From: an uncultured Chlorobiaceae bacterium
GTDB lineage: Bacteria > Bacteroidota > Chlorobiia > Chlorobiales > Chlorobiaceae
NCBI GenBank assembly: GCA_903836465.1
Contig: CAILRB010000064.1
Span: 1 to 45,317 of the forward strand
Direction of reading: 5' to 3'
DNA length: 45,317 nucleotides
Shown here piece by piece: positions 6,678-14,815 of the stretch (position 1 is its first letter; every line of letters starts with the position of its first letter). The position numbers and the translations under genes were made by a program. The notes below the pieces were generated by a model. That model was not told the DNA's origin, ran no database searches, and saw only the letters and a program-made list of their open reading frames with translations.

Positions 6678-6715
6678 CTTAACAAGGTATTTTTTCCGTT
6701 TTGTGAAGCGACCCC
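6678..6715 (-). repeat. 38-bp Tn3-family terminal inverted repeat
   Basis: Read on the minus strand from 6715, the sequence starts GGGGTCGCTTCACAAAACGG and ends GTTAAG at 6678. It is exactly 38 bases long. GGGG at the outer end, an A-rich middle and GTTAAG or CTAAG at the inner end are features of Tn3-family repeats. The repeat lies just beyond the tnpA stop. The five bases outside it (6716-6720, TGATA) would be one copy of a target duplication. Confidence 0.8.
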
Positions 6716-6795
6716 TGATAATACCGTAAACAAAAGCCGCATTTGGTATATTATAGCCTATGAAGACTACCCTATTATCATTGTAAGAATCAGTT

Positions 6796-7803
6796 ATGCA
6801 GCTTGAGGATTGGAGTAAAATAGCTTGGCTTTTATTTATGTTTTCCGACATGCCAAGACTGATATTCAGAGGCGGACTCGTTTTGAAGAATTTGCCAAAA
6901 CTTTTCTTTCAACAGGAGTTTGGACTCAGTGATTTGTTTTCTACAGCTCATCGCCATGAAAACCAATCATGTGGACGCATTGTTTTTCAGGCATTGCTGC
7001 AAAATCTTGGATATATACTCTGCATGATGGTGTTCTTGGTTGTCTTCCATGCAGTTTTTTTTGCTTTTCTTTTGATTACTTATATCCTCATTCTTGCAAT
7101 AAGAGTTAGTATCCAAATAAAGCATAAGAACGCTTATGTGACTTCAAAAAATGGGCATAATATAAATGATTTGTTATTAAAACCCTTGAGGATGATTGTG
7201 CTACTCGTCGCGGTTTGGTGCTTTAATCAGCCAGTTTGGTTACTTGGTTTTGGAGTTCTGTTTGCGAAATGGGTTTTAACAATTCCTCATGATAGAATCT
7301 TTGATGTCCCAAATATATATCATGTGGCAGTTGTTCTTTTTTCAGCAGTACTTTTGTGTGTTCTCTATCCTTATGATATAGGTATGGTAAAGTCAGATGT
7401 GCTGATTTCATTCTTTTCTACGATAACGACGGTATATGCGACATTTGTTGGTTTGATAGCCATATTTTTCTCTATCATCCTTCAGGATAAAAAGACAGAG
7501 CCAGAATATTATCGATACTTTTCTGGTGGAATGATTATTAGTTTTACTACGGCATCAATAGTCATCTTTTTTGGGTTACTTGGTTTGATAATTGTGCCAT
7601 CTGATCAGATTAACTTATCGACAGCCTATATTTTTAGTATGTCCAATCACTTCAACTGGATGAGATATCTATTATTTAGCATTGTGTACGCATTAAGTTT
7701 ATTGGGACTTATGTCAACAGTCTTGATTGGCTATATCATGATTTTTAAAACCAGTAATCTTTTTGTGCCCTATTGGGGGTCTACTCACGAGCCGGAAAAA
7801 TAG
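6796..7803 (+). CDS. Multi-pass membrane protein of unknown function
   Basis: A 335-residue protein with a soluble amphipathic N-terminus of about 75 residues and roughly seven or eight hydrophobic segments. Pairs lie at about 75-100, 130-160 and 175-190, with further ones near 210-230, 247-268 and 290-320. It ends in a short hydrophilic tail (STHEPEK). I recognise no catalytic motif or family. It begins 80 bases outside the Tn3 repeat and runs tail-to-tail with livM, so it is a single-gene unit. Its location between transposon and importer suggests accessory DNA. A membrane effector or channel role is possible but unsupported. Confidence 0.6.
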   Translation: MQLEDWSKIAWLLFMFSDMPRLIFRGGLVLKNLPKLFFQQEFGLSDLFSTAHRHENQSCGRIVFQALLQNLGYILCMMVFLVVFHAVFFAFLLITYILILAIRVSIQIKHKNAYVTSKNGHNINDLLLKPLRMIVLLVAVWCFNQPVWLLGFGVLFAKWVLTIPHDRIFDVPNIYHVAVVLFSAVLLCVLYPYDIGMVKSDVLISFFSTITTVYATFVGLIAIFFSIILQDKKTEPEYYRYFSGGMIISFTTASIVIFFGLLGLIIVPSDQINLSTAYIFSMSNHFNWMRYLLFSIVYALSLLGLMSTVLIGYIMIFKTSNLFVPYWGSTHEPEK

Positions 7804-7817
7804 GGCGCTAAGCCGCG

Positions 7818-8729
7818 TTATTCAGAGCACTCAGGCTGTTCCTGTTTCCTGAAGCGCCCCCTAACAGGTAACAATAACTCTGTCACCCCATGTTTTCCGG
7901 TCATTATGACCATGACTAAAATTACGCCGTAGATAATTTGCCGCATGTTCGCAGCTATGTTGTCGGGCATACCGACAAAGCGGAGTGCTTCGGGCAGCAA
8001 AACTAAAAATGCTGAAGCAAAGAAACTGCCGGAGAGGTTGCCAAGGCCGCCAATGATGACGATGGAGAGAACGAAAATAGATTCATTCACGGTGAAGCTG
8101 GTCGGGTCAATGTAGGAGATGTAATGAGCATAGAACGTACCAGGAATGGCTGCCAACATGGCGCTCAACGTGAACGAGACTGTTTTGGAGAGATAAACAT
8201 TTTTGCCGATGCTTTGGCTGTAGATTTCATCTTCGCTGATTGCTGTCAATGTTTTCCCAAAGCCTGATCGGGTGATATTGCGCAACACAAACCAAATGAT
8301 AACAACAAAGAAAAGCGAAAATATTAGAAATGGGATTTTATTCTCGATGCTGAATCCGAACAGTTGAATGGAAGGAATACCCGGAATACCAAGCGGCCCT
8401 CTGGTCAACTCCATCCAGTTATTCATAATGGAGAAAAGAATAACCTGGATACCGAGAGTGCAAATGATGAAATAATCATCAACTGTCCGCAACGCAATAA
8501 GAGAGACAATAAAGGCTATAAAACCACTGATGAGCATTGCGAGTGGAATACTTGGCCAAAATGAAAAGCCGTAGTATGTGGAAAAGATTGCTGTTGTATA
8601 TGCGCCGATGCCGTAGAATCCTGCATGGGTTAAGGAGATGAGTCCAGCAAAGCCCGCCGAGAGATTCAAGCTTTGTGAAAGCATGGTGTAAAAGCAGATC
8701 AGAATGAAGAGATGCAAAACATATTCCAC
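7818..8729 (-). CDS. livM: Branched-chain amino acid type ABC permease LivM
   Basis: A 303-residue inner-membrane permease of the LivM family, with the typical N-terminal run LSLTHAGFYGIGAYTTA-like segment (here LISLTHAGFYGIGAYTTAI), repeated hydrophobic helices, and the EAA-like loop toward the C-terminus (GGLGNLSGSF). It pairs with LivH to form the channel. It starts at GTG 8729, chosen because a strong GGAGGTG site (8735-8741) precedes it. The livH stop lies three bases upstream, so the two are translationally coupled. The C-terminus RGRFRKQEQPECSE ends the operon. The substrate class (branched-chain amino acids, amides or urea) cannot be read from the permease alone. Confidence 0.88.
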   Translation of the reverse strand: MEYVLHLFILICFYTMLSQSLNLSAGFAGLISLTHAGFYGIGAYTTAIFSTYYGFSFWPSIPLAMLISGFIAFIVSLIALRTVDDYFIICTLGIQVILFSIMNNWMELTRGPLGIPGIPSIQLFGFSIENKIPFLIFSLFFVVIIWFVLRNITRSGFGKTLTAISEDEIYSQSIGKNVYLSKTVSFTLSAMLAAIPGTFYAHYISYIDPTSFTVNESIFVLSIVIIGGLGNLSGSFFASAFLVLLPEALRFVGMPDNIAANMRQIIYGVILVMVIMTGKHGVTELLLPVRGRFRKQEQPECSE

Positions 8730-8731
8730 TG

Positions 8732-9604
8732 CTACACCTCCACTTTTTTCAGCCGTTTGCCGCTAAAGCCAAGTGGCTTCCAGATCAAAAACAGGATGAG
8801 AATAATATAGGTAACGGCATCCATCCATTTTGTATCGAGGTAAAATGCCGCCATGTGCTGTGCTGTTGCTACCAAGAACGATCCTGCAAGTAACCCTCTT
8901 ATGCTGCCAACACCTCCGATAATCATAGCAACAACGCCATACAGCAAAAGATTAAAGCCAAATGTTGGCGTCATGTTAGTATCCATTGCTGACAGGATTC
9001 CGGCAATTGCAGCTAAGGCGGAGCCAAGTGCAAAAGCAATGAGAATGATTTTGTTGGATGAAATGCCGTAAATATTGCAGAGTTCTGGATTGCTTGAAAC
9101 CGCACGAATTGATTTACCTGTTGCGGTGAAATGCAAAAACAGGTTGACTCCAATAAATAAGATAACAGAAACACAAATTGTTATGATTTGAACAGTTGTT
9201 ATGTACGCACCAAATATTTGATGGCCAACGGTTATTTCTGCTGTGTTAATGACTTTTGTATCGTCACCAAAGTAAAGCGAAATGATATTTTGTAAAACGA
9301 TGTATAACCCGATTGATGCTATTAAATAAGCTAATGGTGGTAAGTTGCGTTGGCGCATCGGACGATACAATAACAATTCGCAAAGCATACCTATAAGCAT
9401 TGCGCCAATGATAGCTAAAGCAAAGGAAACTAAATAAAAAACTGATAATTTACTTATGAATAAGTACGCCAAATAAGTTGCGGTAGTAATTATCACAGCA
9501 TGAGATAAATCAAAAAATTTTACACAAGAATATTTAATATTTATTGATAAAGAAATTAATAATATTAAAAAAGATATAGCTATGATATTAAAAATCAATT
9601 GCAT
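8732..9604 (-). CDS. livH: Branched-chain amino acid type ABC permease LivH
   Basis: A 290-residue permease of the LivH family. The central motif ELLLYRPMRQRNLPPLAYLI and the later GGVGSIRGLLAGSFLVA loop, which contacts the ATPases, are characteristic. Its ATG overlaps the stop of the preceding gene by one base (TAATG), so it is now coupled to the inserted membrane/coiled-coil gene rather than to another transporter gene. Base composition changes within the gene: the first 55 or so codons are very AT-rich like the inserted genes, while the rest resembles livM. That may mark a recombination boundary. Confidence 0.88.
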   Translation of the reverse strand: MQLIFNIIAISFLILLISLSINIKYSCVKFFDLSHAVIITTATYLAYLFISKLSVFYLVSFALAIIGAMLIGMLCELLLYRPMRQRNLPPLAYLIASIGLYIVLQNIISLYFGDDTKVINTAEITVGHQIFGAYITTVQIITICVSVILFIGVNLFLHFTATGKSIRAVSSNPELCNIYGISSNKIILIAFALGSALAAIAGILSAMDTNMTPTFGFNLLLYGVVAMIIGGVGSIRGLLAGSFLVATAQHMAAFYLDTKWMDAVTYIILILFLIWKPLGFSGKRLKKVEV

Positions 9605-10347
9605 TATTTATCACTTATTTTTTTTCGAATTCCAATAGTTTTATTTTGTTTTATTAAACTTCGCATTGATGCACGCAAAGAATCATATTGCCGATAGTTA
9701 TCTAAACGGTAAGAATTGATTTGCCAATTCAAACTATCAATTTTATTTCTAATAACAACCATATTGTTGAATTTACTATTCACAACACTTTCTGATTTTT
9801 TTAACCAGAATCCCTGATAAGAAGAATATCCAAGCAGGAAAAGACTTGCAAAAAGCAACAACACAACAAACCTAATTAAATCAATCCAACGTCTTGACTG
9901 TAATTCAATTAAATCATGATTATTGTTTCTATATTTATTTATTTCGCTATCAGATAACTCAATTTTAGAAAGAGAATATTGCAATTTGAGTTTTACAAAA
10001 TCTCCTTTCTGGTTTGTAGTCCTCCATCCTTCATCAAAATTTTTTAATACAAAAAATATTTTTAAAAAAAACAATGTGGCAATAAACAGTGAAGACCATG
10101 ACAAAAGCAATGGAACTATTAACCCAATAGACACAAGAGCATCGAGTTTTATAAGGATAGTAATTAAATAACTTGTTGTGATTGATAGTAAGGCATTGCG
10201 AATATAATCATATTGCAAAATATCTTTTTTAACGAATGATGCCCATTCGTCTGTAAAACTTTTCACATCAAAGAAAATATGCCATATATACTTAATAAGT
10301 GCTAATACAAATAGCCTAACAAAATTTAACCAGTATATACACCGCAC
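9604..10347 (-). CDS. Membrane protein with C-terminal coiled coil, unknown function
   Basis: A 247-residue protein from a GTG at 10347 (no good ribosome site seen; an internal start is possible). Predicted membrane segments lie near residues 5-25, 50-70, 74-100 and 158-178. The last 60 residues are polar with heptad-like hydrophobic spacing (SKFNNMVVIRNKIDSLNWQI and on), suggesting a coiled coil outside the second pair of helices. It is AT-rich and sits between an unknown soluble gene and livH, with which it shares a TAATG junction. No family is recognised. It might anchor or gate the importer or belong to an unrelated inserted cassette. Confidence 0.6.
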   Translation of the reverse strand: MRCIYWLNFVRLFVLALIKYIWHIFFDVKSFTDEWASFVKKDILQYDYIRNALLSITTSYLITILIKLDALVSIGLIVPLLLSWSSLFIATLFFLKIFFVLKNFDEGWRTTNQKGDFVKLKLQYSLSKIELSDSEINKYRNNNHDLIELQSRRWIDLIRFVVLLLFASLFLLGYSSYQGFWLKKSESVVNSKFNNMVVIRNKIDSLNWQINSYRLDNYRQYDSLRASMRSLIKQNKTIGIRKKISDK

Positions 10348-10358
10348 AATGTGTCTGT

Positions 10359-11255
10359 TTATTTATTTATCTCATCAGTAAAACCATTAGCTAATTGTGT
10401 TTTTGAAACATCGTAGAGCTTTTTAAGTTTTTCGTAGCCAAAACGTTTACTTGAATCTAAAGTAATCATGGTATTAAATAAATCACGAGCATCTTGCCAA
10501 TCATCTCTATTAACAGCGTTTAAACTATTCGTTGTTATATTTGAAGAAAGCTGAGCATTTATATGATCAATCATTAGCTTTTCCGAATAGGCATCATAGT
10601 GTCCCTTACATTCCTCAAGAAGTTTTGTATCACTATATCTTCTGATTGCTGATTGAACTATTTCCCCAATTGCTGCGCTTTTTTTTTGGAGGCAAAAAAC
10701 AATAAAATGAAAAATCTGAACCGGATTAGATTCCATATAATTATAAAAAACACATAAATAATAAGGATTATCCCCCCAAAGAAACAAAGCTTTCTCTAAA
10801 TCACATAATAATCTTTTTTCAGGGTCTTCCTCAATTAAATAATTTAATATATCCAGCGAAAGGACTCTTCCTTCTTGAGATTGATGGTTAGTTATACATG
10901 TAAGAAAAAAATTACTTGAAAGACTATTGGGAAATTCTATAGTTTTTAAAAAATCATAATTTCGTTCTATTTTTTGTTGTTTTTTGTATCCATGCTTTGA
11001 ATTAATTATTTTTTCTGCGGACTCAAGCATTTGTAAGTACTCTCTATAAGTATCTAAATAAGTATCTTCCAATAATGGGTGCATATAATTAAGAACAGGA
11101 AAAGCATCAGCGGAGAAATATTCATAATTACCGATTCTTTTTATTAGATCTACTTTTCCAATTGCCACTTGATATGGATGATCTATTAGTTTTTTATCAA
11201 GCAATTCAAATAGTACTTGAGTGAATAATTCTTTATGATTTTCTTCTTTTTTCAT
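10359..11255 (-). CDS. Soluble protein of unknown function
   Basis: This 298-residue protein has no signal peptide or membrane segment. The sequence is rich in Lys, Glu, Tyr and Leu and looks mostly helical, with pairs of amphipathic helices that could form a TPR-like or other helical-repeat scaffold. No catalytic motif stands out. It begins two bases after the methyltransferase stop and ends eleven bases before the next start, so it is part of the same transcript. Strong AT bias is shared with its neighbours and differs from livG, livF and livM. I do not recognise the family. Confidence 0.6.
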   Translation of the reverse strand: MKKEENHKELFTQVLFELLDKKLIDHPYQVAIGKVDLIKRIGNYEYFSADAFPVLNYMHPLLEDTYLDTYREYLQMLESAEKIINSKHGYKKQQKIERNYDFLKTIEFPNSLSSNFFLTCITNHQSQEGRVLSLDILNYLIEEDPEKRLLCDLEKALFLWGDNPYYLCVFYNYMESNPVQIFHFIVFCLQKKSAAIGEIVQSAIRRYSDTKLLEECKGHYDAYSEKLMIDHINAQLSSNITTNSLNAVNRDDWQDARDLFNTMITLDSSKRFGYEKLKKLYDVSKTQLANGFTDEINK

Positions 11256-11257
11256 AT

Positions 11258-12058
11258 TTAAATAGCATTATTATAAATTAAGATTGATTCCAAATACGGC
11301 AGACCTCTTACTTTAGAAGTAACAATGTCATGCTTTAGCCTTAATTTAGATATATATCCAACAACGGTTTCTTTTAATACAAAGTTAGCCTTTATCTCTT
11401 CGGTATAAATTGTAAATTTAAATTTTTTGTAATTCAAAAGAAACAAATACGATTTTACTGTATAAGGCATTCTGATGTTTACAGGAAATCTCATTTTGTA
11501 AAAAGAAAAAAATATATTTTTACGTTTATTATCTATTCCAACTCCACGTTGTTCATAGATTTTTTTTGAATTAAAATATTTAACACCATCTCTAAAGTCT
11601 ATTAATATTAACCCATTAGGATTTGTAATTTTAATAAGCTCATCAATAGCTTTTTTCTGCTCTTCAAAAGTCAAATGTCCTAAAGTATTTCCCCTAAACA
11701 AAATCAGATCATATTTATTGTTGCAGTATTTGCTAAGGTCTAAAACATTGCATGTAAAAAATAAAGATTTATTGATATTTTTTGGTCGTAGGCGATTTAC
11801 TGTAAATTCAACCATTGTGGCACATATATCTGAACCATTGACAGAAAAACCATTTTTATAAAGTTGTTCTATATCGTTACCACTGCCACAGCAAGCGTCA
11901 AAAATAGCATTGATATGGTGTTTTAAAAAAAAAGGAGTTAAAGTGTCCAGTAAATGATTGGAATATTGCCGGTGATCTGAATAAATATAATCGTAATACT
12001 CTAAATTATATTGATAGTTATGCAATAACTTGTCTTTATTTGTACTACTTATTATCAT
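11258..12058 (-). CDS. Class I SAM-dependent methyltransferase
   Basis: The ATG at 12058 gives 266 residues (a TTG one codon upstream is the alternative). The SAM-binding motif I is clear, IFDACCGSGNDIEQL (about residues 55-69). An acidic residue ends strand 2 (NGSDICATM), motif II-like DLILFRGNTLGHL follows, and NPNGLILIDFRDG is the post-motif strand. The glycine N-methyltransferase-like arrangement suggests a small-molecule or protein substrate rather than DNA, since no NPPY or other DNA-methylase motif is present. It overlaps the end of the binding-protein gene by 14 bases, so it is translationally coupled to the transporter. Why an importer operon contains a methyltransferase is unknown. 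Confidence 0.8.
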   Translation of the reverse strand: MIISSTNKDKLLHNYQYNLEYYDYIYSDHRQYSNHLLDTLTPFFLKHHINAIFDACCGSGNDIEQLYKNGFSVNGSDICATMVEFTVNRLRPKNINKSLFFTCNVLDLSKYCNNKYDLILFRGNTLGHLTFEEQKKAIDELIKITNPNGLILIDFRDGVKYFNSKKIYEQRGVGIDNKRKNIFFSFYKMRFPVNIRMPYTVKSYLFLLNYKKFKFTIYTEEIKANFVLKETVVGYISKLRLKHDIVTSKVRGLPYLESILIYNNAI

Positions 12059-13187
12059 CAAATGAGAATTTTTTTATAAATACCAAACTATCATTCAATA
12101 TTTTTAATACTTCAACCTGCTTTAAGACACCACCATGGCCATCAAATGAAGTAACACCTGATAACCCTGCATAATTTTTTATTCCATTAATATATGTAAT
12201 CAGACTATTTGTATTAGTCCCTTTTTTTCTAATAGCATACGCAATAATATTCATAGCATCATAAGCATGACAAACAGTTTCATCAGGCTCTATGCCATTG
12301 ATTTTTTTATAACCAGCAACAAATTTTTTAGAAGACAAGCTTACATTCTTCAAATCAATATATGGTTTAGAAAAAACAACGCCATTTCTTGCAGTGCCCG
12401 CAATTTTCTTACAATCATCAGAATTGACTGTTAAATTAGCAAACCATTCAGGAAAATATCCTATCTCTTTGGATTGCTTTAAAATCAAGCCCATTTCTTT
12501 TGAAAGGGCTGTTAGATATATTGCTTTAATGTTTTTGCTTTTTAGTTTTTGAACTAAAAGCTTATAATCACTTGATTCGCCGTCAAAATAAATATTAGAA
12601 GAAACCGTGCCATTTTGTTTTTTAAATTCCGAAATAAAAGCCTCATTTAATGAAATAGTATAATCATTATTTTGTGTTAAAGTGGTTATCTCCCTAATAC
12701 CACTACTATAAATAATATATGCCATAGCATATCCATCAAAATTATCAGAAGTCCAATTTCTAATAAAATTAGGTTTTATATTTGTCAGTTGAGGACTTGA
12801 TGCACCAGGCGCAAAAAGAAGAGTTTGATTTGGCAAGTTATCTATCAGCACTTTAGTCGTGCTTGAATAAACATCACCTAAAATAATGGCAACATTATTG
12901 ATATTTATCAACTTATTAAGTGCTGAAATTGCATCTTTAGGGTTTGATTTCGCATCTTCATAAATAACCTCTACTTTTTTACCATTAATTCCTCCATCAG
13001 CATTAATTTCATCCACAGCAAAGCGAATTCCTTCTATCGATTTTTTACCATAATCGCCAGCAACGCCTGTTGATGAAAATATAGCACCAATGATAATATT
13101 GTTATTTTGTTTCTGACTATTTGAGTTACAACCAAAAAAAACTGAGATAATTAGCAAAATAAGAATACTAATTTTTATAATTTTCAT
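12045..13187 (-). CDS. Branched-chain amino acid type ABC substrate-binding lipoprotein
   Basis: A 380-residue periplasmic binding protein of the Leu/Ile/Val-binding type (Peripla_BP_6). The N-terminus is a lipoprotein signal with Cys20 after VFFG, so the mature protein should be membrane-tethered. Family motifs include IIIGAIFSSTGVAGDYGKKS, GIRFAVDEINADGGINGKKV and VIYEDAKSNPKDAISALNKL. A Ser/Thr-rich ligand loop (APGASSPQLT) and a C-terminal G.SGVTSFDGHG segment follow. It delivers ligand to LivHM. It is very AT-rich compared with livG and livF upstream. The ligand cannot be told from sequence. Confidence 0.88.
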   Translation of the reverse strand: MKIIKISILILLIISVFFGCNSNSQKQNNNIIIGAIFSSTGVAGDYGKKSIEGIRFAVDEINADGGINGKKVEVIYEDAKSNPKDAISALNKLININNVAIILGDVYSSTTKVLIDNLPNQTLLFAPGASSPQLTNIKPNFIRNWTSDNFDGYAMAYIIYSSGIREITTLTQNNDYTISLNEAFISEFKKQNGTVSSNIYFDGESSDYKLLVQKLKSKNIKAIYLTALSKEMGLILKQSKEIGYFPEWFANLTVNSDDCKKIAGTARNGVVFSKPYIDLKNVSLSSKKFVAGYKKINGIEPDETVCHAYDAMNIIAYAIRKKGTNTNSLITYINGIKNYAGLSGVTSFDGHGGVLKQVEVLKILNDSLVFIKKFSFDDNK

Positions 13188-13204
13188 TATCTATTGATGT
13201 TTAT

Positions 13205-13906
13205 TTATACAAAAATCGAATTTAATTCGTTAATATTAAAACCAGATTTCACTGCTGATTCTATAAATAGCTTGCCCAGCTTCATCCCGACCACTCTACT
13301 CGCAATATTTAAACACTCTTTCACACGATGCTCGACAATAAGTAAAGTAACTCCAAGCCGCTCATTTAGTGACTTCAAATTTCCAGCAATAAAATCAATA
13401 TTCTGAGGCGATAATCCGGCAAACGGCTCATCAATTAAAATCATCTTAGGCTGATGTAATGTTGCCATTGCCAACGTAAGCAATTGGCGCTCACCACCGC
13501 TAAGCGTCATTGGCGTTCGCTTACGATTGGGCTCCAGTGTCTTAAAAACGGATAGCGTATCCTCTATTCTCTGTCGCAACAGCTTATTATCAAGCATCAA
13601 ACCTGCCATCTCCAGATTCTCTTTCACCGTCAGCTCTTCAAAGAGATTATTCTTTTGCGGAATGTAAAGCAACCCTTTTTTCAATAATGCCGCAGTTGGC
13701 TTGCCGGTTATGTTCTCTCCATCAAACCATACCTGCCCATTATCCCACTGAGGCAACATTCCGTAAATGGCTTTCAGCAAGGTTGACTTCCCGCTGCCGT
13801 TGTTGCCCGCAAGTAAAACAATATCGCCTTTGTTCACTTCCAAAGAAACATTAAAAAGCACCTGCTTTTTGCCATAGCCTGTTGACAGGTTTTCAACTTT
13901 CAGCAT
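13205..13906 (-). CDS. livF: ABC importer ATPase LivF
   Basis: A 233-residue ATP-binding subunit. Walker A is GNNGSGKST (about residues 34-42), the Q-loop is IPQKNNLFEELTV, the signature is LSGGERQLLTLA, Walker B is MILIDEPFAGLSP, and the switch histidine is in IVEHRV. Size and the NLEMAG segment after the Q-loop match LivF. It begins seven bases after livG and ends 18 bases before the binding-protein start, in the same operon. It should form a heterodimer with LivG to power uptake. Confidence 0.9.
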   Translation of the reverse strand: MLKVENLSTGYGKKQVLFNVSLEVNKGDIVLLAGNNGSGKSTLLKAIYGMLPQWDNGQVWFDGENITGKPTAALLKKGLLYIPQKNNLFEELTVKENLEMAGLMLDNKLLRQRIEDTLSVFKTLEPNRKRTPMTLSGGERQLLTLAMATLHQPKMILIDEPFAGLSPQNIDFIAGNLKSLNERLGVTLLIVEHRVKECLNIASRVVGMKLGKLFIESAVKSGFNINELNSIFV

Positions 13907-13913
13907 AGCATTC

Positions 13914-14663
13914 TCATAGGTATGCCGCCATTACCTGCTTGTCTTGCCGAAGCGCATCCATAGTCTCAAAGGTGGAAAGGGTTCCTTCATGCAAAAAGAA
14001 AATCGTGTCGGCAACATCGGCAATAAAATCGGTGTTGTGCTCAATCAGCAAAATGGTTTTGCCCTGCTGTTTCAAGGTAAGAATAAGCTTGGCAATTTTA
14101 TTACGATACTCTGGCTGGATTCCTGCTACAGCTTCATCAAGTAGCAGCAGCTTTGCGCCGTTGGCAACACAGCAGGCGAGCGTCAACAGCTTTTGCTGTC
14201 CGTAGGAGATTTCACCAGCCAACGAATTCTTCACATCATTGAGGTAATACTCTTTAGTAATATCATCCGCTATTTGACCTAACTGCTTATTTGCAGAACG
14301 GTAAAACTGTCCAGGCAGCATGGCATGGAGCCAATTATCCGTTGGATTGTGCTGCATTGCCAGGATAATATTCTCTTTTACCGTCAGTTTTGTAATGAGC
14401 CGCAAATCCTGAAAGGTTCTGCCAATGCCTTGCCTGTTGATGGTGTATGGCTGTTGGTGTGTCAGATTCTTTCCCTCGAACAAAATCTCTCCGTTTTGTG
14501 GCTTCATGAAGCCGGTAATCAGATTGAACAGCGTTGTTTTCCCCGCGCCATTGCCACCCATCAAGGCATAAATCTTCTTTTCCTCCAGCGACAATGAGAG
14601 GTCTTTGAGGATTTGCTTTTCAGGAACAAAGCCAAAAGTGAGATGTTTGAGTTCTATTATCAC
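13914..14663 (-). CDS. livG: ABC importer ATPase LivG
   Basis: A 249-residue ATP-binding subunit with Walker A GGNGAGKTT (about residues 35-43), Q-loop RTFQDLRLITKLTV, signature region ISYGQQKLLTLA and Walker B LLLLDEAVAGI. The signature has Tyr and Gln in place of Gly-Gly (SYGQQ), a normal LivG variant. IEHNTDFI carries the switch histidine. The start is a GTG at 14663 with no strong ribosome site. A short frame ending TNPFVPEQ stops at 14660-14662, overlapping this start. That suggests livG was once coupled to an upstream gene now lost. Confidence 0.88.
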   Translation of the reverse strand: MIIELKHLTFGFVPEKQILKDLSLSLEEKKIYALMGGNGAGKTTLFNLITGFMKPQNGEILFEGKNLTHQQPYTINRQGIGRTFQDLRLITKLTVKENIILAMQHNPTDNWLHAMLPGQFYRSANKQLGQIADDITKEYYLNDVKNSLAGEISYGQQKLLTLACCVANGAKLLLLDEAVAGIQPEYRNKIAKLILTLKQQGKTILLIEHNTDFIADVADTIFFLHEGTLSTFETMDALRQDKQVMAAYL

Positions 14664-14764
14664 TGTTCAGGTACAAACGGATTGGTTGTTCCACAGACTG
14701 TATGAGTAACTCTCTTCCTTCATTTTACCCTCAGTGCCGGTTTTATTACCCCCCGCTTCTGTAA

Positions 14765-14781
14765 GTTTCTGAATCAGAAAC
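14765..14781. repeat. Perfect 8-bp inverted repeat around one base
   Basis: GTTTCTGA-A-TCAGAAAC is a perfect palindrome about 100 bases ahead of the livG start. It has no T-run, so it is not a terminator. It could be an operator for the importer operon. Confidence 0.5.
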
Positions 14782-14801
14782 CCGTATCCAGCAGATTTGG
14801 C

Positions 14802-14815
14802 TTAGCTTAAGCTAA
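14802..14815. repeat. Perfect 14-bp palindrome
   Basis: TTAGCTTAAGCTAA is fully self-complementary and lies 20 bases from the previous palindrome. A dimeric regulator binding here could control livG, but there is no regulator gene nearby to support it. Confidence 0.45.

Larger units (their letters stand above)
5789..6715 (+). mobile_element. Right end of a Tn3-family (Tn21-type order) transposon, transposase deleted
   Basis: The order res-like site, tnpR, tnpA tail, terminal inverted repeat is that of a Tn21/Tn501-type element, in which tnpR and tnpA read toward the same end. All but about the last 33 codons of tnpA are missing, so the element cannot move unaided. The matching left inverted repeat was not found in the window. 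In this subgroup passenger genes lie on the far side of res, which here is the Pycsar side. Confidence 0.75.

Noticed and set aside
6660-6851. Minus-strand frame ending RGRFTKRKKYL as a possible copy of the livM C-terminus
   Set aside because: The similar part is the Tn3 terminal repeat read as protein; agreement with RGRFRKQ is limited to a few residues.
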